NCBI GenBank assembly: GCA_027486655.1
Contig: JAIXOR010000002.1
Span: forward strand, 47,035-111,034
Length of the DNA: 64,000 nucleotides
Reading direction: 5' to 3'
Source: Verrucomicrobiaceae bacterium
GTDB taxonomy: Bacteria; Verrucomicrobiota; Verrucomicrobiia; Verrucomicrobiales; Akkermansiaceae
Every line of letters starts with the position of its first letter. The first letter of the stretch is position 1. The translations under genes were made by a program, and so were the position numbers. Under the pieces are notes generated by a model. The model had not been told where the DNA came from. It ran no database searches and was given only the letters and a program-made list of their open reading frames with translations. This document shows, one piece after another, positions 8,098 to 19,553 of this stretch.

Positions 8098-9072
8098 TCA
8101 CCTCAGCAGATGATGGCTCACCCACTCGGTGACATCCGATGACACCGTATGACAGTGCCTTGCGATCCGGCGGTCTCCTTCGGCAATCATGGTCCGCAAG
8201 GTCGATTTTGGAAGCTGACATAAACTTTGCCAGTTCTCCCGAAAAAGGTAGAGCGCATTGCCGATGCGTGGACTTTCAAGTGCCACACGATTGCCGCGAA
8301 AAATGAATGCCAGATAGCCTTCAGTCCCTCCCACCGTTCCCATGCGAAGTGATTCAGGCTGCAAGCGGATGAGTTGGTTGATCCTTCCGAAATCATAGCT
8401 GGCTTCCGGGTCGTGGCGCATGAGGATAGGCTTCAGCCAACTGATCGAGTAGGCTAGATCCGGTCCCGGCGGAAGGAAATCCCAGTTGCCCGAGTCCTGC
8501 GCCTCACTGATTCGCGCGGACCACAATCGCAAGGTGTTGATCGCATGGTCCAGGAGTTTTCGTTCAGCCCGCCAAGTCGGATAACGTCGCCCCTTTTCGA
8601 TTCTCGGCCCGAATGATGTACTTTCCCTCTGGTATTCGCCCATTCTTCGCTCCCAATGTCTCAGGGCTTGCTCATCATGCTGTTGGAGACCTGCGGCTTG
8701 GCGGCGTTCCATCTCCCCTACTTGCGTGTTCGGAGCGAAGCGAAAGCCGGTAAAAAGAGGCTTGGGCATCGCAGGCGGCTCGGGGACCGAGTCCAGCCTG
8801 TCGGCAAAGAAATCCTCAGGTTCAAGATGATCCTCCATCAATGAAAGCACCCGATGAAGCGGCTCCATACCGGCCATTTGGGCAAGCACTCCGGTTTCCG
8901 GCAGAACTCCATGCCGAATTCCCGTAACCTTGCGCTCCCACCATGCAGTGAGTTGGTGGGCCAGAAGCGAATCGAAAACCTTCAGAACCTGGTGAAAATC
9001 TGCTGAGGTCATGGGACGCCCCGTCCAGTAAGGCGTGCCGTCCGCAGCGAAGTGCAATCGAGTTGGATTCAT
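8098..9072 (-). CDS. Hypothetical protein at the end of the type III R-M island
   Basis: A 324-residue soluble protein with no signal or membrane segment; I do not recognise the family. The N-terminus is MNPTRLHFAADGTPYWTGRP. The middle is helical and charged. The C-terminal ~90 residues include GTEGYLAFIFRGNRVALES and GNALYLFRENWQSL, a compact alpha-beta pattern that looks like a conserved domain. It follows the mod methyltransferase in the same direction with a 31-bp gap, so it is probably the last gene of the island transcript. Composition is more AT-rich than the neighbouring proA, suggesting co-acquisition with the island. Role in restriction or another defence function is only inferred from position. 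Confidence 0.65.
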   Translation of the reverse strand: MNPTRLHFAADGTPYWTGRPMTSADFHQVLKVFDSLLAHQLTAWWERKVTGIRHGVLPETGVLAQMAGMEPLHRVLSLMEDHLEPEDFFADRLDSVPEPPAMPKPLFTGFRFAPNTQVGEMERRQAAGLQQHDEQALRHWERRMGEYQRESTSFGPRIEKGRRYPTWRAERKLLDHAINTLRLWSARISEAQDSGNWDFLPPGPDLAYSISWLKPILMRHDPEASYDFGRINQLIRLQPESLRMGTVGGTEGYLAFIFRGNRVALESPRIGNALYLFRENWQSLCQLPKSTLRTMIAEGDRRIARHCHTVSSDVTEWVSHHLLR

Positions 9073-9103
9073 CTCTCACCAAGCACAGTCTGGTATGACA
9101 GAT

Positions 9104-11809
<2,706 letters not shown>

Positions 11810-11817
11810 GGGTGGAA

Positions 11818-11852
11818 GAAGTGAGAAGTGCCGAGTGGGAAGTGAGAAGTGG
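11818..11852. repeat. Degenerate heptamer array D just upstream of mod
   Basis: Five 7-mers: GAAGTGA, GAAGTGC, CGAGTGG, GAAGTGA, GAAGTGG. It ends 9 bp before the mod start codon on the minus strand, where the ribosome-binding site and leader should be, so copy number could affect translation or spacing. Confidence 0.7.
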
Positions 11853-11865
11853 AAGAGGGGCGGGT

Positions 11866-11883
11866 GGTGCAACATGTTGCACC
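11866..11883. promoter_or_regulatory. 18-bp perfect palindrome upstream of mod, operator candidate
   Basis: GGTGCAACATGTTGCACC is a perfect 18-bp palindrome centred about 65 bp upstream of the mod start codon. Its size and symmetry fit a dimeric helix-turn-helix operator; no regulator gene is visible nearby. Confidence 0.55.
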
Positions 11884-11894
11884 GGGAGTGGATT

Positions 11895-12026
11895 TGACCA
11901 CGTGTTCAGGGGCGTGTCGTTTTTCTCGTTAAGTAAGAAGTCTTTGAAAATGAGTGGATTGAGATTTTCGTCACGATTCTCGTTAAACAAGATCCGGGTT
12001 TGAGGATGATCTTGAACACGTGTTCA
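11895..12026. promoter_or_regulatory. Paired 14-bp palindromic boxes TGAMCACGTGTTCA
   Basis: TGACCACGTGTTCA (11895-11908) and the perfect palindrome TGAACACGTGTTCA (12013-12026) differ at one base and are 118 bp apart, in the non-coding leader of mod. They flank the first ~80-bp repeat unit. A shared regulator site is inferred. Confidence 0.5.
11915..11996. repeat. Island repeat unit 1 (~80 bp)
   Basis: First of four related units. It begins TGTCG, contains CTCGTTAA at 11925-11932 and again at 11979-11986, AAGTAAGAAGTC, TTGAAAATG and TCGTCACGATTCTCG. The stretch 11810-12311 holds no gene: it consists of array D, two palindrome types and repeat units 1-3 in AT-rich DNA. Confidence 0.8.
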
Positions 12027-12085
12027 CGAGGGTCTGGAGCGGAAGGGACGGAAAAATAAGATTATTTTCGGGATCTGGAAGGTGA

Positions 12086-12163
12086 TGTCGTTTTGCGCGC
12101 AAGTAAGAAGTCGTTGAAAATGTGATGGTTGTATTTCTCGTCACGATTCTCGTTAAATAAAAA
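12086..12163. repeat. Island repeat unit 2 (~80 bp)
   Basis: Shares TGTCGTTTT, AAGTAAGAAGTCGTTGAAAA and TCGTCACGATTCTCGTTAAA with unit 1; the first CTCGTTAA box is decayed to GCGCGCAA. Confidence 0.8.
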
Positions 12164-12230
12164 ATGCGGAGCGGTGAAGAATTCGGGGTGTCTGAATTAC
12201 AGGCACTGCAAAATGGCGTTCGATAGGGCT

Positions 12231-12308
12231 TGTCGGTTTGTGTGTAAGTAAGAAGTCATTGAAAATGTGAAGGTTGAGAATTTCGTCACGATTTTCGTTA
12301 AACAAAAC
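12231..12308. repeat. Island repeat unit 3 (~80 bp)
   Basis: Shares TGTCG, AAGTAAGAAGTCATTGAAAA, TTTCGTCACGATTTTCGTTA and AACAAAACCC with the other units. It abuts the stop codon of the ATP-binding protein gene (12312), so that gene ends at a repeat boundary. Confidence 0.8.
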
Positions 12309-12311
12309 CCC

Positions 12312-13775
12312 TCAGGCCCACGCAGGCAGGTATTCGGCGAACTTGGTGGAGCGGTTTTCGGGATCCTTGGGTTTCAGGAGTCCGGCGGCGACGGTTTCCC
12401 GGATGAGGACGCTGATCTGGGGGCGCTGGCGCTCGGAAAGCCGCAAGCGCTCACGGAGACTGGCGTTGGTGAGGGACTGGCTTTCGAACCAGAGGCGGAC
12501 GGCATGTTGGTAGCAGGTCTCCATGCGTTCCTGCGGGGACATTTTCGAGAAATCCCGGGGAGACTGGAGAATGGCGCGGAAGGAATTGTCCGTGCTTTGG
12601 AGGATCAAGGGCGGCAGGCCGGCGTCTTCGATGGCCGTCAGGGTTTTGAGCAGGCCGGAGCCCTGTTCCTCGCAGAGTCCGAACTGCCGGAACTGCTTGG
12701 CGAGGCGTTCGTTTCGAGATTCCGGGGTGGTGCCGATGAGGCGGCGGATGGACTTGGACGGGAGGAGCGCGCCGGGGTTGGTGATTTCAATGCGGTCCGA
12801 ATAAAGGGCGATGATCGGCGAAGCGCCGCTGACGGAGAAGTCCTGGTGGATCAGGGCGTTGGCGATGAGCTCGCGGAGGGCGATTTCCGGATAGAGCGGG
12901 ATGTTTTTCCGGATACCACCGGGGAAATGCTCGGAGGAGGGAAGCAGGGCACTGATGAAGGCGATGAGTTCTTCAAAGTCCACGGCGTAGCCCCGGGAGC
13001 GCGAGGGAAGCTCCTTGCTGCCGGAGGTTTTCGAGGTGCCTTGGTATTGGATGATGCGCACCGCCTTGCGGGCGATGTCCGGAAAATCCTCCAGATTCCG
13101 CGCGGCGGAAATGGCGCCGAGGTGGGTGATGTAGAAGCCTTGGCCGTTGTAGCGCTCGATGAACCGCAGCCCGAGAAGCCATTCGATGGCGGAATCCGAA
13201 TCCACCGGGCGGGGTTTGCCGAGGAGTTTGGCGACTTTTTCGACGTCCAGCAGGGCGAGTGCCTCTTCCTTGGTGCGGAGCGGCCCCGCGCGGAGATCCT
13301 CCCAGCGGGGAGTGTGACTGTTGAGCATGAGCCCGGCGATTTCCTGCCGGGTGGCCTTGCGGGTGGAACCGCCGGAGCGGACATAAGCTTCTTCCAAGCC
13401 CCGGCCGCGGATGCCGACAGGCTTGATCGGGCTTTCCTTGATCTGCACCAACTGGAGCGCGGCTCCCTGATACTCCAACGGTGAGTGGTCGATGTGGACC
13501 GGCGGCTCAAGCGCCTCGCGGGCGAGATTGGTGAGCCGATCCACGATGGTTCTGGCTTGTTCCGGCGTCACTCCGGTAACGACACCACTCGGTTCCGAGA
13601 CCCCGAAGACCAGGTAGCCTCCTCCGGGAAGGTTGGCGAAGGCGGAGAGATGCTCCTTGAGTCGCTCCTTGTTCGGTGAAATGTCCTGTTTCCAATCCAG
13701 TGCGTCGATCTCCTGGGGCAATAATCCCAAGGTGTGATCGAGGAGTTCCTGGCAGTGATGGACCCAGATTTTCAC
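12312..13775 (-). CDS. AlbA_2 / Schlafen-type ATP-binding protein of the R-M island
   Basis: A 487-residue protein of the COG2865 type. An N-terminal AlbA_2 (Schlafen-like) domain contains LPGGGYLVFGVSEPSG and the conserved strand AYVRSGGSTRKAT. A C-terminal GHKL-like ATP-binding part contains ALRELIANALIHQDF, the Bergerat-type N-box, and GSGLLKTLTAIEDAG. A winged-helix tail follows. Such proteins are often called transcriptional regulators or putative DNA-binding ATPases and occur frequently in defence islands. There is no ATG at a suitable place; the GTG at 13775 directly follows repeat unit 4 and gives a sensible N-terminus (VKIWVHHCQELLDH). The gene sits between mod and res on the same strand, so it probably modulates the system. 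Confidence 0.75.
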   Translation of the reverse strand: MKIWVHHCQELLDHTLGLLPQEIDALDWKQDISPNKERLKEHLSAFANLPGGGYLVFGVSEPSGVVTGVTPEQARTIVDRLTNLAREALEPPVHIDHSPLEYQGAALQLVQIKESPIKPVGIRGRGLEEAYVRSGGSTRKATRQEIAGLMLNSHTPRWEDLRAGPLRTKEEALALLDVEKVAKLLGKPRPVDSDSAIEWLLGLRFIERYNGQGFYITHLGAISAARNLEDFPDIARKAVRIIQYQGTSKTSGSKELPSRSRGYAVDFEELIAFISALLPSSEHFPGGIRKNIPLYPEIALRELIANALIHQDFSVSGASPIIALYSDRIEITNPGALLPSKSIRRLIGTTPESRNERLAKQFRQFGLCEEQGSGLLKTLTAIEDAGLPPLILQSTDNSFRAILQSPRDFSKMSPQERMETCYQHAVRLWFESQSLTNASLRERLRLSERQRPQISVLIRETVAAGLLKPKDPENRSTKFAEYLPAWA

Positions 13776-13777
13776 GG

Positions 13778-13858
13778 TGTCGTTTTTCTCGTTAAATAAG
13801 AAGTCGTTGTAAATCAGTCGATTGAAGATTTTGTCATTTTTCCGATTAAATAAAACCC
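13778..13858. repeat. Island repeat unit 4 (~80 bp), overlaps the end of res
   Basis: Shares TGTCGTTTTTCTCGTTAA, ATAAGAAGTCGTTG and GATTAAATAAAACCC with units 1-3. It fills the gap between the ATP-binding gene start (13775) and the res coding region. The TAA stop of res (13846-13848) lies inside the repeat. Confidence 0.8.
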
Positions 13859-16800
13859 GTGTGTTCCAGCACGCGGTTCCTGAGGTCTGCCAGGGCGGCT
13901 TCGCCGTCGAGTTCGAGGAAGGACCACGGGTGCTCGCCCCATTGGCCGGGGCGGGCGTGGAGGTGGCGGACGGCATTGATGGCGGGGAGCCAGCGGGTGG
14001 CGACGGTGTGTTTTTTCTCGGCCTTGTCCTTGTTCATGCCGGTGATCTCGATGACGAGGTTGAGCAGGGAGCCGTCGGGCTTTTTCAGGCGGACGAGGAA
14101 GTCGGGCAGATAGCGGCGTTGTTCGCCGACTTTGTCGATGTAGGGGATCTCCAGACCAAGGAACGAATTTTTCACCCAGGCGAGGACATGGCCTTCGTCG
14201 CACATGTCGTCGAGGGTCTTGCCGGCGAGTCCTTCCCAGCCGGAGTCCATGACGATGCGGTTGACGTGGGAGAAGCGGGTGGCCCAGGTGTCCTTGGAGG
14301 TCATGCCCTGGACGTGGCGGGTGGAACCCTGCGGGTTGTAGTGGTTGAGGATGGGGCGGATGGTGTCCGCGCGGGCGCTGCCCTGCGAGATGGCGCGGTG
14401 GATGTGGGCGACCATGCGGGCGCGGCCGCCGTCGCGGTCCCCGTAGTAGAGGAGCTTCTTGTATCGGATGTCCTTGCCGATGACGCGGACACGGTTTTCA
14501 TACCAATCGGCGACGATGGCTTTCACGCCGTGGAAGTGCTCGAAGGAGGGCGCGCCGGATTTCTCGTCCTGGAAGTAATCGCGGAGCAGGTCCTTCGAGA
14601 TGCGGTAGATGATTTCCTGGTCGCGGGTTTGTTCGAGGATCTCGTCGATGGACAGCTTGATCTCGTGGATCTGGAAGGCGGTGGCGAGCGCGGTCTCGGT
14701 GGGGATCTTGTGGCCCTGGACTTCGTAATCGTCGATGCCGGTGAAGTCCGCCGTGAGCTCGCCCTCGCGGGTTTCGACGCGGTATCCTTCGACATTGGGA
14801 AACGTCAGTTCGAGCGCATCGCGGTCATCGAGCGAATGGATGCGCGTGGTGGCGGGCGGATCGACGGGCGAGGCGGAGCCGCCTTTGAAGAGCTTGAAGG
14901 GGACGCCGATGATGTGGGCGTATTCCGGCGGGAATTTCCACAGGACGTTTCCCTCTTTGCGTGCCTTTGCCTGTTTTTCTGTTAGCCGTTCGCCGGTGAC
15001 GGGGTCGTATGGCAGCAGAGTGTAGGATTTCCGCCGCAGGGCGCGGCCGGCGACTTGTTCGCAGAGGAGCTGCGAACCGAAGGCGCGCAGGCCGGTGATA
15101 TGGGTGACGGTGTTGGCGTCCCAGCCTTCGGTAAGCATGGAAACGGAGACGACGCAGCGGACGTGGGAGCCAAGCGAGTTGCGCTTGCCGACGGTGTTGA
15201 CGACCTCGCGGAGGATTTCCGCCTCGCCGATGTCCTCGGCCGCGCCCTGGCCGTGGCGGATGGCATACTCCTTGCGGAACTGGGCGATCTCCGGGGCAAA
15301 GATCTTGTGGAACGATTCGTCGATCTGCCCGGAGTTTTCGAGCGCATCGGAATCGATCAGCAAGGTAGGCGGTTTGGATTTCGCGACTCGGGAGTGCGGG
15401 TCGTAGTTTGAAAACAGGTCGTAGCGGCCGGAGATGGCGTGGGTTTCGCCGTTTTGTTCGAACTCGTATCCGGCGATGAATTTATACACCTCGCGGGAGA
15501 CGCCGGTGTTGTTGCAGACGACGATGAACACGGGCGGAGTGTCCTCGAGTGTGAGCTGCTTGTCACCACGGACACCGGCGGTGTGGGCGCGGCTTTTGAA
15601 CTCCTCCTCGTAGTGCTGATAGAACTGGTCGAGCGCCTGCTGAACGAGGTCGGGGATCTTGGGCGGGGCTTCCTTGAGTTCCTCGCCGCTCTCCTTGGCG
15701 CGCTTGCGCTGGCGGGTGATGCCGGCTTTCGGCAGGTCGTCCTTCACATGGCCGTAGAGGTCGCGGAGGACAGGGAGCTTGAGCGACTGGGTGTCGTCGC
15801 GGACGGGCAGGTAGGGAATCTTCACAAGGCCGGACTCAATGGCGTCGATGAGCCCGAAGTCCGAGGCGACCCAAGGGAAGAGCGTGTAAGGCTTGTGGCC
15901 GGAGCCGGTGAGGTAATAGGGGGTTGCGGAGAGGTCATACACCGAGCGGAGTTTGAAGCGGCGGTGGAGTTCGCGCAGGCCTGAGAACCAGACGGCGGCG
16001 CGGGCATTTTCCTCGGCGGTGTTTTCGCCGTCGGCCTTGGTCTTGTCGCCGGGCTTCGGCAGGTAGCAGTGGTGCGCCTCGTCGTTGAGGACAAGCAAGC
16101 GGGTGCCGGCCTTGAAGGCGGGCATGAGGCGGCGCAGGACGAGGGAGAAATCTTCGCGGGGTTCGCTCTTCTTGCCGTCAGGGCCGAGTTTGCCATCGAG
16201 GGCGCCGCGCTTGTTTCCTGATAGAATGCGGGGTTCGAACTGATGGAAGTTGGTGATGACGAGGCGGGCGTTGAGCAGCGGCAGGCGGTGGGCAAACTGG
16301 CGCGGGACGAGCGTGCGCTGGGTGTAATAATCGGCTTCGAGGGCGTCGCGGTTGGTTTGGACGCGGAGGACCGCGAGACGGTCGCGGATCGTGACGCCCG
16401 GTGCGACTACAAGGAAGTTGTCGGCGTAGCGGGTGTCGCTGGTGTATTCCTGGCGGTTGAGGAAGTGATAGAGAATGAGCGCGGCCATCACGACGGTTTT
16501 TCCGGTGCCGGTGGCCATCTTGAAAGCGATGCGCGGGAGGTGGTCGGCGGGGTCGTCGCCGATGGTGGACCGGGCTTCGGCAAGGCGGGAGAGGATGTGA
16601 GTACCGGCATTGGATTTTTCAGCCACTTCATTGAGCCAGATAGCCGATTCGATGGCCTCGCGCTGGGCGAAGAAGAGGCGGGCGCTGGCGTGGCGTTCGG
16701 GATTGAGGAACCAAAAACCGAGTAGTTCCGAGGTAACGCGTGTGGTGTTGGGATAATTGGTTTCGCGCCATGTACCTACTTCGCGGCGGATCAGATTGAC

Positions 16801-17013
16801 GAGCAATTTTGCCTGACCTTGGATGATGTCCTCATTGACGGAAATGAATTCCTTTTGGGGCCCGGTCGTGACCGGCATTGCCGCAACTTGCCCGCTAAAG
16901 AATCGCCGACCTTCCATCACCTGTTCGTAATCCAACTCTCCTTCGACGTTGGTCGCGTAGTGCAGGCGTGGTTCCTCATAAGGATTGTTGAGGATCGGAT
17001 TGTTGTCAGGCAT
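13846..17013 (-). CDS. res: Type III restriction endonuclease, helicase-nuclease (Res) subunit
   Basis: A 1055-residue superfamily 2 helicase with C-terminal nuclease. Walker A is KMATGTGKTVV (about residue 170), motif II is LNDEAHHCYL (about 309), motif III is DLSATPYYL, and motif VI is QVAGRALRRKSY. It would translocate after recognition by Mod and cleave DNA when two enzymes meet. The C-terminal domain has YLPDFLVRL and LVIEITGMNKDKAEKK; this is the place of the PD-(D/E)xK nuclease, but the canonical lysine position is threonine (E-I-T), with lysines nearby. This resembles the BPTD_3080 branch. The gene is full length and ends inside repeat unit 4. No Shine-Dalgarno is obvious at the ATG at 17013. 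Confidence 0.88.
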   Translation of the reverse strand: MPDNNPILNNPYEEPRLHYATNVEGELDYEQVMEGRRFFSGQVAAMPVTTGPQKEFISVNEDIIQGQAKLLVNLIRREVGTWRETNYPNTTRVTSELLGFWFLNPERHASARLFFAQREAIESAIWLNEVAEKSNAGTHILSRLAEARSTIGDDPADHLPRIAFKMATGTGKTVVMAALILYHFLNRQEYTSDTRYADNFLVVAPGVTIRDRLAVLRVQTNRDALEADYYTQRTLVPRQFAHRLPLLNARLVITNFHQFEPRILSGNKRGALDGKLGPDGKKSEPREDFSLVLRRLMPAFKAGTRLLVLNDEAHHCYLPKPGDKTKADGENTAEENARAAVWFSGLRELHRRFKLRSVYDLSATPYYLTGSGHKPYTLFPWVASDFGLIDAIESGLVKIPYLPVRDDTQSLKLPVLRDLYGHVKDDLPKAGITRQRKRAKESGEELKEAPPKIPDLVQQALDQFYQHYEEEFKSRAHTAGVRGDKQLTLEDTPPVFIVVCNNTGVSREVYKFIAGYEFEQNGETHAISGRYDLFSNYDPHSRVAKSKPPTLLIDSDALENSGQIDESFHKIFAPEIAQFRKEYAIRHGQGAAEDIGEAEILREVVNTVGKRNSLGSHVRCVVSVSMLTEGWDANTVTHITGLRAFGSQLLCEQVAGRALRRKSYTLLPYDPVTGERLTEKQAKARKEGNVLWKFPPEYAHIIGVPFKLFKGGSASPVDPPATTRIHSLDDRDALELTFPNVEGYRVETREGELTADFTGIDDYEVQGHKIPTETALATAFQIHEIKLSIDEILEQTRDQEIIYRISKDLLRDYFQDEKSGAPSFEHFHGVKAIVADWYENRVRVIGKDIRYKKLLYYGDRDGGRARMVAHIHRAISQGSARADTIRPILNHYNPQGSTRHVQGMTSKDTWATRFSHVNRIVMDSGWEGLAGKTLDDMCDEGHVLAWVKNSFLGLEIPYIDKVGEQRRYLPDFLVRLKKPDGSLLNLVIEITGMNKDKAEKKHTVATRWLPAINAVRHLHARPGQWGEHPWSFLELDGEAALADLRNRVLEHTGFI

Positions 17014-17348
17014 CGGGACGAGTGAATGAAACTCCTGGCGAAAGTAGAAGATGGGAATTCAGATTTTGTATCAAACGTCGCATCTGACGCCCTCTCCAGC
17101 GCCATCCGCGCGAGGAACCCAAAACGTGTTTCGCAATTTTGTTCCGCAGACAAGTCGATGCGGCGGACAACTCGTCCGAGCAGCGAGATGACGAGGCGTT
17201 TGGCTTTCCCGGGAAGGCCCTCGGGATTCAAGGAAACGAGCGCTCGGATCATGTCGGCGAAGGCGGGGTTTGCGGCGTGGGCTTCAACTCGGTGAGGCCT
17301 CCAGGGAGGTCCGGGACTGGGATGCCGCAGGCTCTGCCGGGTTTCCTC
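17014..17348. other. Gene-free stretch between res and the esterase gene
   Basis: 335 bp between the res start and the stop of the acetylesterase gene. It should hold the promoter of res and mark the right edge of the R-M island. No repeat unit, hairpin with T-run, or convincing small gene was seen; minus-strand frames through it have no recognisable motifs and overlap res. Confidence 0.5.
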
Positions 17349-18128
17349 TCAGGGTGCGAGGAGGTCCGACAAGCCGGGGATGCGGCCGCGGATTTCACCC
17401 GCCACGAGAGCCGCGGTTTTCTCCGCGCCTTCGGGTGACAGGTGGGTGGTGTCCGGTTTTCCCGGTTCACGGCCGCGCGCATGAAACACGGCGGCGGCAC
17501 GAGGCCCGAGCCGGTTCATCTGGTCGATGCTCCGGGCGTTGAGATCGATCAGAGGAACCTTCTTCTCGGAGGCAACGGCGCGCACGGCAGCGGCATAGTC
17601 GGACAGGTCATTCGCGCGGCGGGGGCCAGCCCTGGCGTCGTCATGGGACTCCGAACCGCCACTCTCGATCCTGCCCGCGGCGTTGAAGTTCCGCCGGGTG
17701 AGCGGAGTGACCAAAACAGGACGCGCTCCGATGGCACGGGCCTCATCGACGAAACGTTCGAGGTTGCGACGGAAGCTGGTGGCCGCATCGGTTTCGCGCT
17801 CCGGTCCTTTCCCGGGCTGGTCGTTGTGACCGAACTGAATGAGCACCCAATCCGGCTTCGCCTCGAGGGCCTTCTGCCAATGCCCTTCGTCGCGATAGCT
17901 TTTCGAACTGCGGCCGTTGCGGCCCAGATTAAGGCACTCGGCACGATCGGCGAGAAGCCGGCCGAATGCATCGCCCCAGCCACCGCCTGAGGCCACCGTG
18001 GAATCGCCAACCAGAACCACCCGCGCCACCGCGGCGGTGCCGGCTTCCGCGCCACGCACCTGCGGCCAGGCCAGGGAGGCCATGGCAAACGCGGCCATCG
18101 AGAGGGATCGGATGAGGTTCGATTTCAT
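17349..18128 (-). CDS. Secreted SGNH-type acetylesterase (rhamnogalacturonan acetylesterase-like, CE12)
   Basis: A 259-residue secreted esterase, predicted to remove acetyl groups from pectic polysaccharide. A signal peptide (about residues 1-27, ending VRGAEA) precedes the SGNH fold: block I GDSTVASGGGWGDA with the nucleophilic serine, block II glycine in NLGRNGRSS, block III GHNDQPGKG, and block V DTTHLSPEG with catalytic Asp and His. GDSTV and GHND are typical of the CE12/YesT group. It is the last gene of a five-gene minus-strand operon; its ATG overlaps the stop of the GH28 gene (ATGA), so translation is probably coupled. Confidence 0.85.
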   Translation of the reverse strand: MKSNLIRSLSMAAFAMASLAWPQVRGAEAGTAAVARVVLVGDSTVASGGGWGDAFGRLLADRAECLNLGRNGRSSKSYRDEGHWQKALEAKPDWVLIQFGHNDQPGKGPERETDAATSFRRNLERFVDEARAIGARPVLVTPLTRRNFNAAGRIESGGSESHDDARAGPRRANDLSDYAAAVRAVASEKKVPLIDLNARSIDQMNRLGPRAAAVFHARGREPGKPDTTHLSPEGAEKTAALVAGEIRGRIPGLSDLLAP

Positions 18129-19534
18129 TGGTTCCTGTTGATCTTTTCCGGAGCTTCGATGAAGCGCTCGATCCGGATGTTCTCCTCGCGGACGTTCTCC
18201 GCATTCTGATAGAAATTCCTGCGGCCCTTGACCTCGCCAATCGTGATGTTTTCCAAGCGGACATCGCGCACCGGTTTGTCCTTGTCACCAAGAATGCGGA
18301 AAGGCGTCGCGGTCCTGCCGATCCTCACCTGGCGCACCGATATTCCACGAATGGCGGTAAGGCGTTCTTCGTAGGCCGGAACGAGCTTCCGCCACTGATA
18401 GAGCACATCGGTCTCGATCCCCAGAACCCCGAACTTCGCGCCGGAGGCCTCCACGTTTTCCATCGTGATGTTCTCGACGAAGCCGCCGCGGCGGCGGTTG
18501 GTCTTGATGTAGAGCAGGTGATAGGGCTCGGCCTTCGCTTCGAAACGGCAGTCATGAACATGGACGTTGCGCACGCCGCCCGAGAGCTCGCTGCCGATGG
18601 CGACCAATTGATGCCCCTGCAGCACCGTGCAGTGGCGGATCACGATGTTCTCCGAGGGCGTATGAAGCCGCCAGCCATCATGGTTCGTGCCGGACTTGAT
18701 GGCGATGGCATCGTCGCCTTGATCGAAGCGGCAGTTCTCCACCAACAGATTGCGGGTGCACTCCGGATCGATGCCATCGTTGTTGTGGCCGGTGGCGTGG
18801 ATGTCCAGCCCGCGAACGACGGCGCCATCGCAGAGCAGCAGATGAATCGTCCAGAACGGGCTGTTGCGGATGCGCACGCCCTCGATGAGCACGTTCCTGC
18901 AGCGATTGAACTGGATGAACTGCGGGCGGAGGTTGTTCTCTCCCTGCGCCATTTGCCGGCTTTCGACGGGCGCTCCCTTCGATGCCGTGTGGTAGAGTTG
19001 CTTCAAGGCCTCCATGTGCGCGGCAGGCCGGCCGGACCACTTCTTCCAAGTGCCCATGGATGCCTCGAGCTTTCCTTCTCCGGTGATGGCGACGTCCTCG
19101 CACTCGTAGGCATAGATCAGGGGCGAGTAATTGTAACATTCCCACCCCTCCCAACTTGAGCGCACCGCCGGCAGATAGTCCTCGGGATCGTCACTGAACC
19201 TCAGAGTCGCGCCCTTCGCCACATGCAGGTTCACACGGCTCTTGAGATGGATCTTCCCGGTCTGCCACTCGCCTTCGGGGATCACCACACGGCCGCCCCC
19301 GGCCTCATGGCAGGCGGCGATCGCCTTGCGGATCGCTTCGGTGATCTCAGTCCCCTTCCCGGCCCCGTATTGCGTGACGGGGAAATCCCGGTCCGGGAAC
19401 ACCGGCAGCTTGATGACCGGCATCTCAAACGGGGCTTTCACCCGGAATTCCTCGTACCGAATGGCGTTCGTCTGTCCCTGAGCCACCGACAGCGCGAACG
19501 CGGCGCACAGCACTCTGATGAATGGAGGGATCAT
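18125..19534 (-). CDS. Secreted glycoside hydrolase family 28 (polygalacturonase-like)
   Basis: A 469-residue parallel beta-helix enzyme, expected to hydrolyse galacturonic acid linkages in pectin or rhamnogalacturonan. From ATG 19534 a signal peptide (FIRVLCAAFALSVAQG) is followed by the N-terminal DFPVTQYGAGKGTEITEAI, typical of GH28. Catalytic aspartates are seen in HNNDGIDPE and QGDDAIAIKSG. The histidine lies in GHQLVAIGSELSGG, where most family members read GHG. The substrate-binding lysine lies in LLYIKTNRRRGG. An upstream ATG at 19576 is possible but overlaps the end of the preceding gene. The 19-bp gap to the upstream gene and the ATGA overlap with the downstream esterase support one operon. 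Confidence 0.87.
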   Translation of the reverse strand: MIPPFIRVLCAAFALSVAQGQTNAIRYEEFRVKAPFEMPVIKLPVFPDRDFPVTQYGAGKGTEITEAIRKAIAACHEAGGGRVVIPEGEWQTGKIHLKSRVNLHVAKGATLRFSDDPEDYLPAVRSSWEGWECYNYSPLIYAYECEDVAITGEGKLEASMGTWKKWSGRPAAHMEALKQLYHTASKGAPVESRQMAQGENNLRPQFIQFNRCRNVLIEGVRIRNSPFWTIHLLLCDGAVVRGLDIHATGHNNDGIDPECTRNLLVENCRFDQGDDAIAIKSGTNHDGWRLHTPSENIVIRHCTVLQGHQLVAIGSELSGGVRNVHVHDCRFEAKAEPYHLLYIKTNRRRGGFVENITMENVEASGAKFGVLGIETDVLYQWRKLVPAYEERLTAIRGISVRQVRIGRTATPFRILGDKDKPVRDVRLENITIGEVKGRRNFYQNAENVREENIRIERFIEAPEKINRNQ

Positions 19535-19553
19535 GTCGAAAACGATGACAGGA

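Noticed and set aside
11915..12308. CRISPR array
   Set aside because: Units are ~80 bp, diverged, with unequal spacers of ~70-90 bp and only three consecutive copies; no cas genes are near.
16917..17252. Small minus-strand frame upstream of res
   Set aside because: It overlaps the res start by about 97 bp in another frame and has no recognisable motif or ribosome site.
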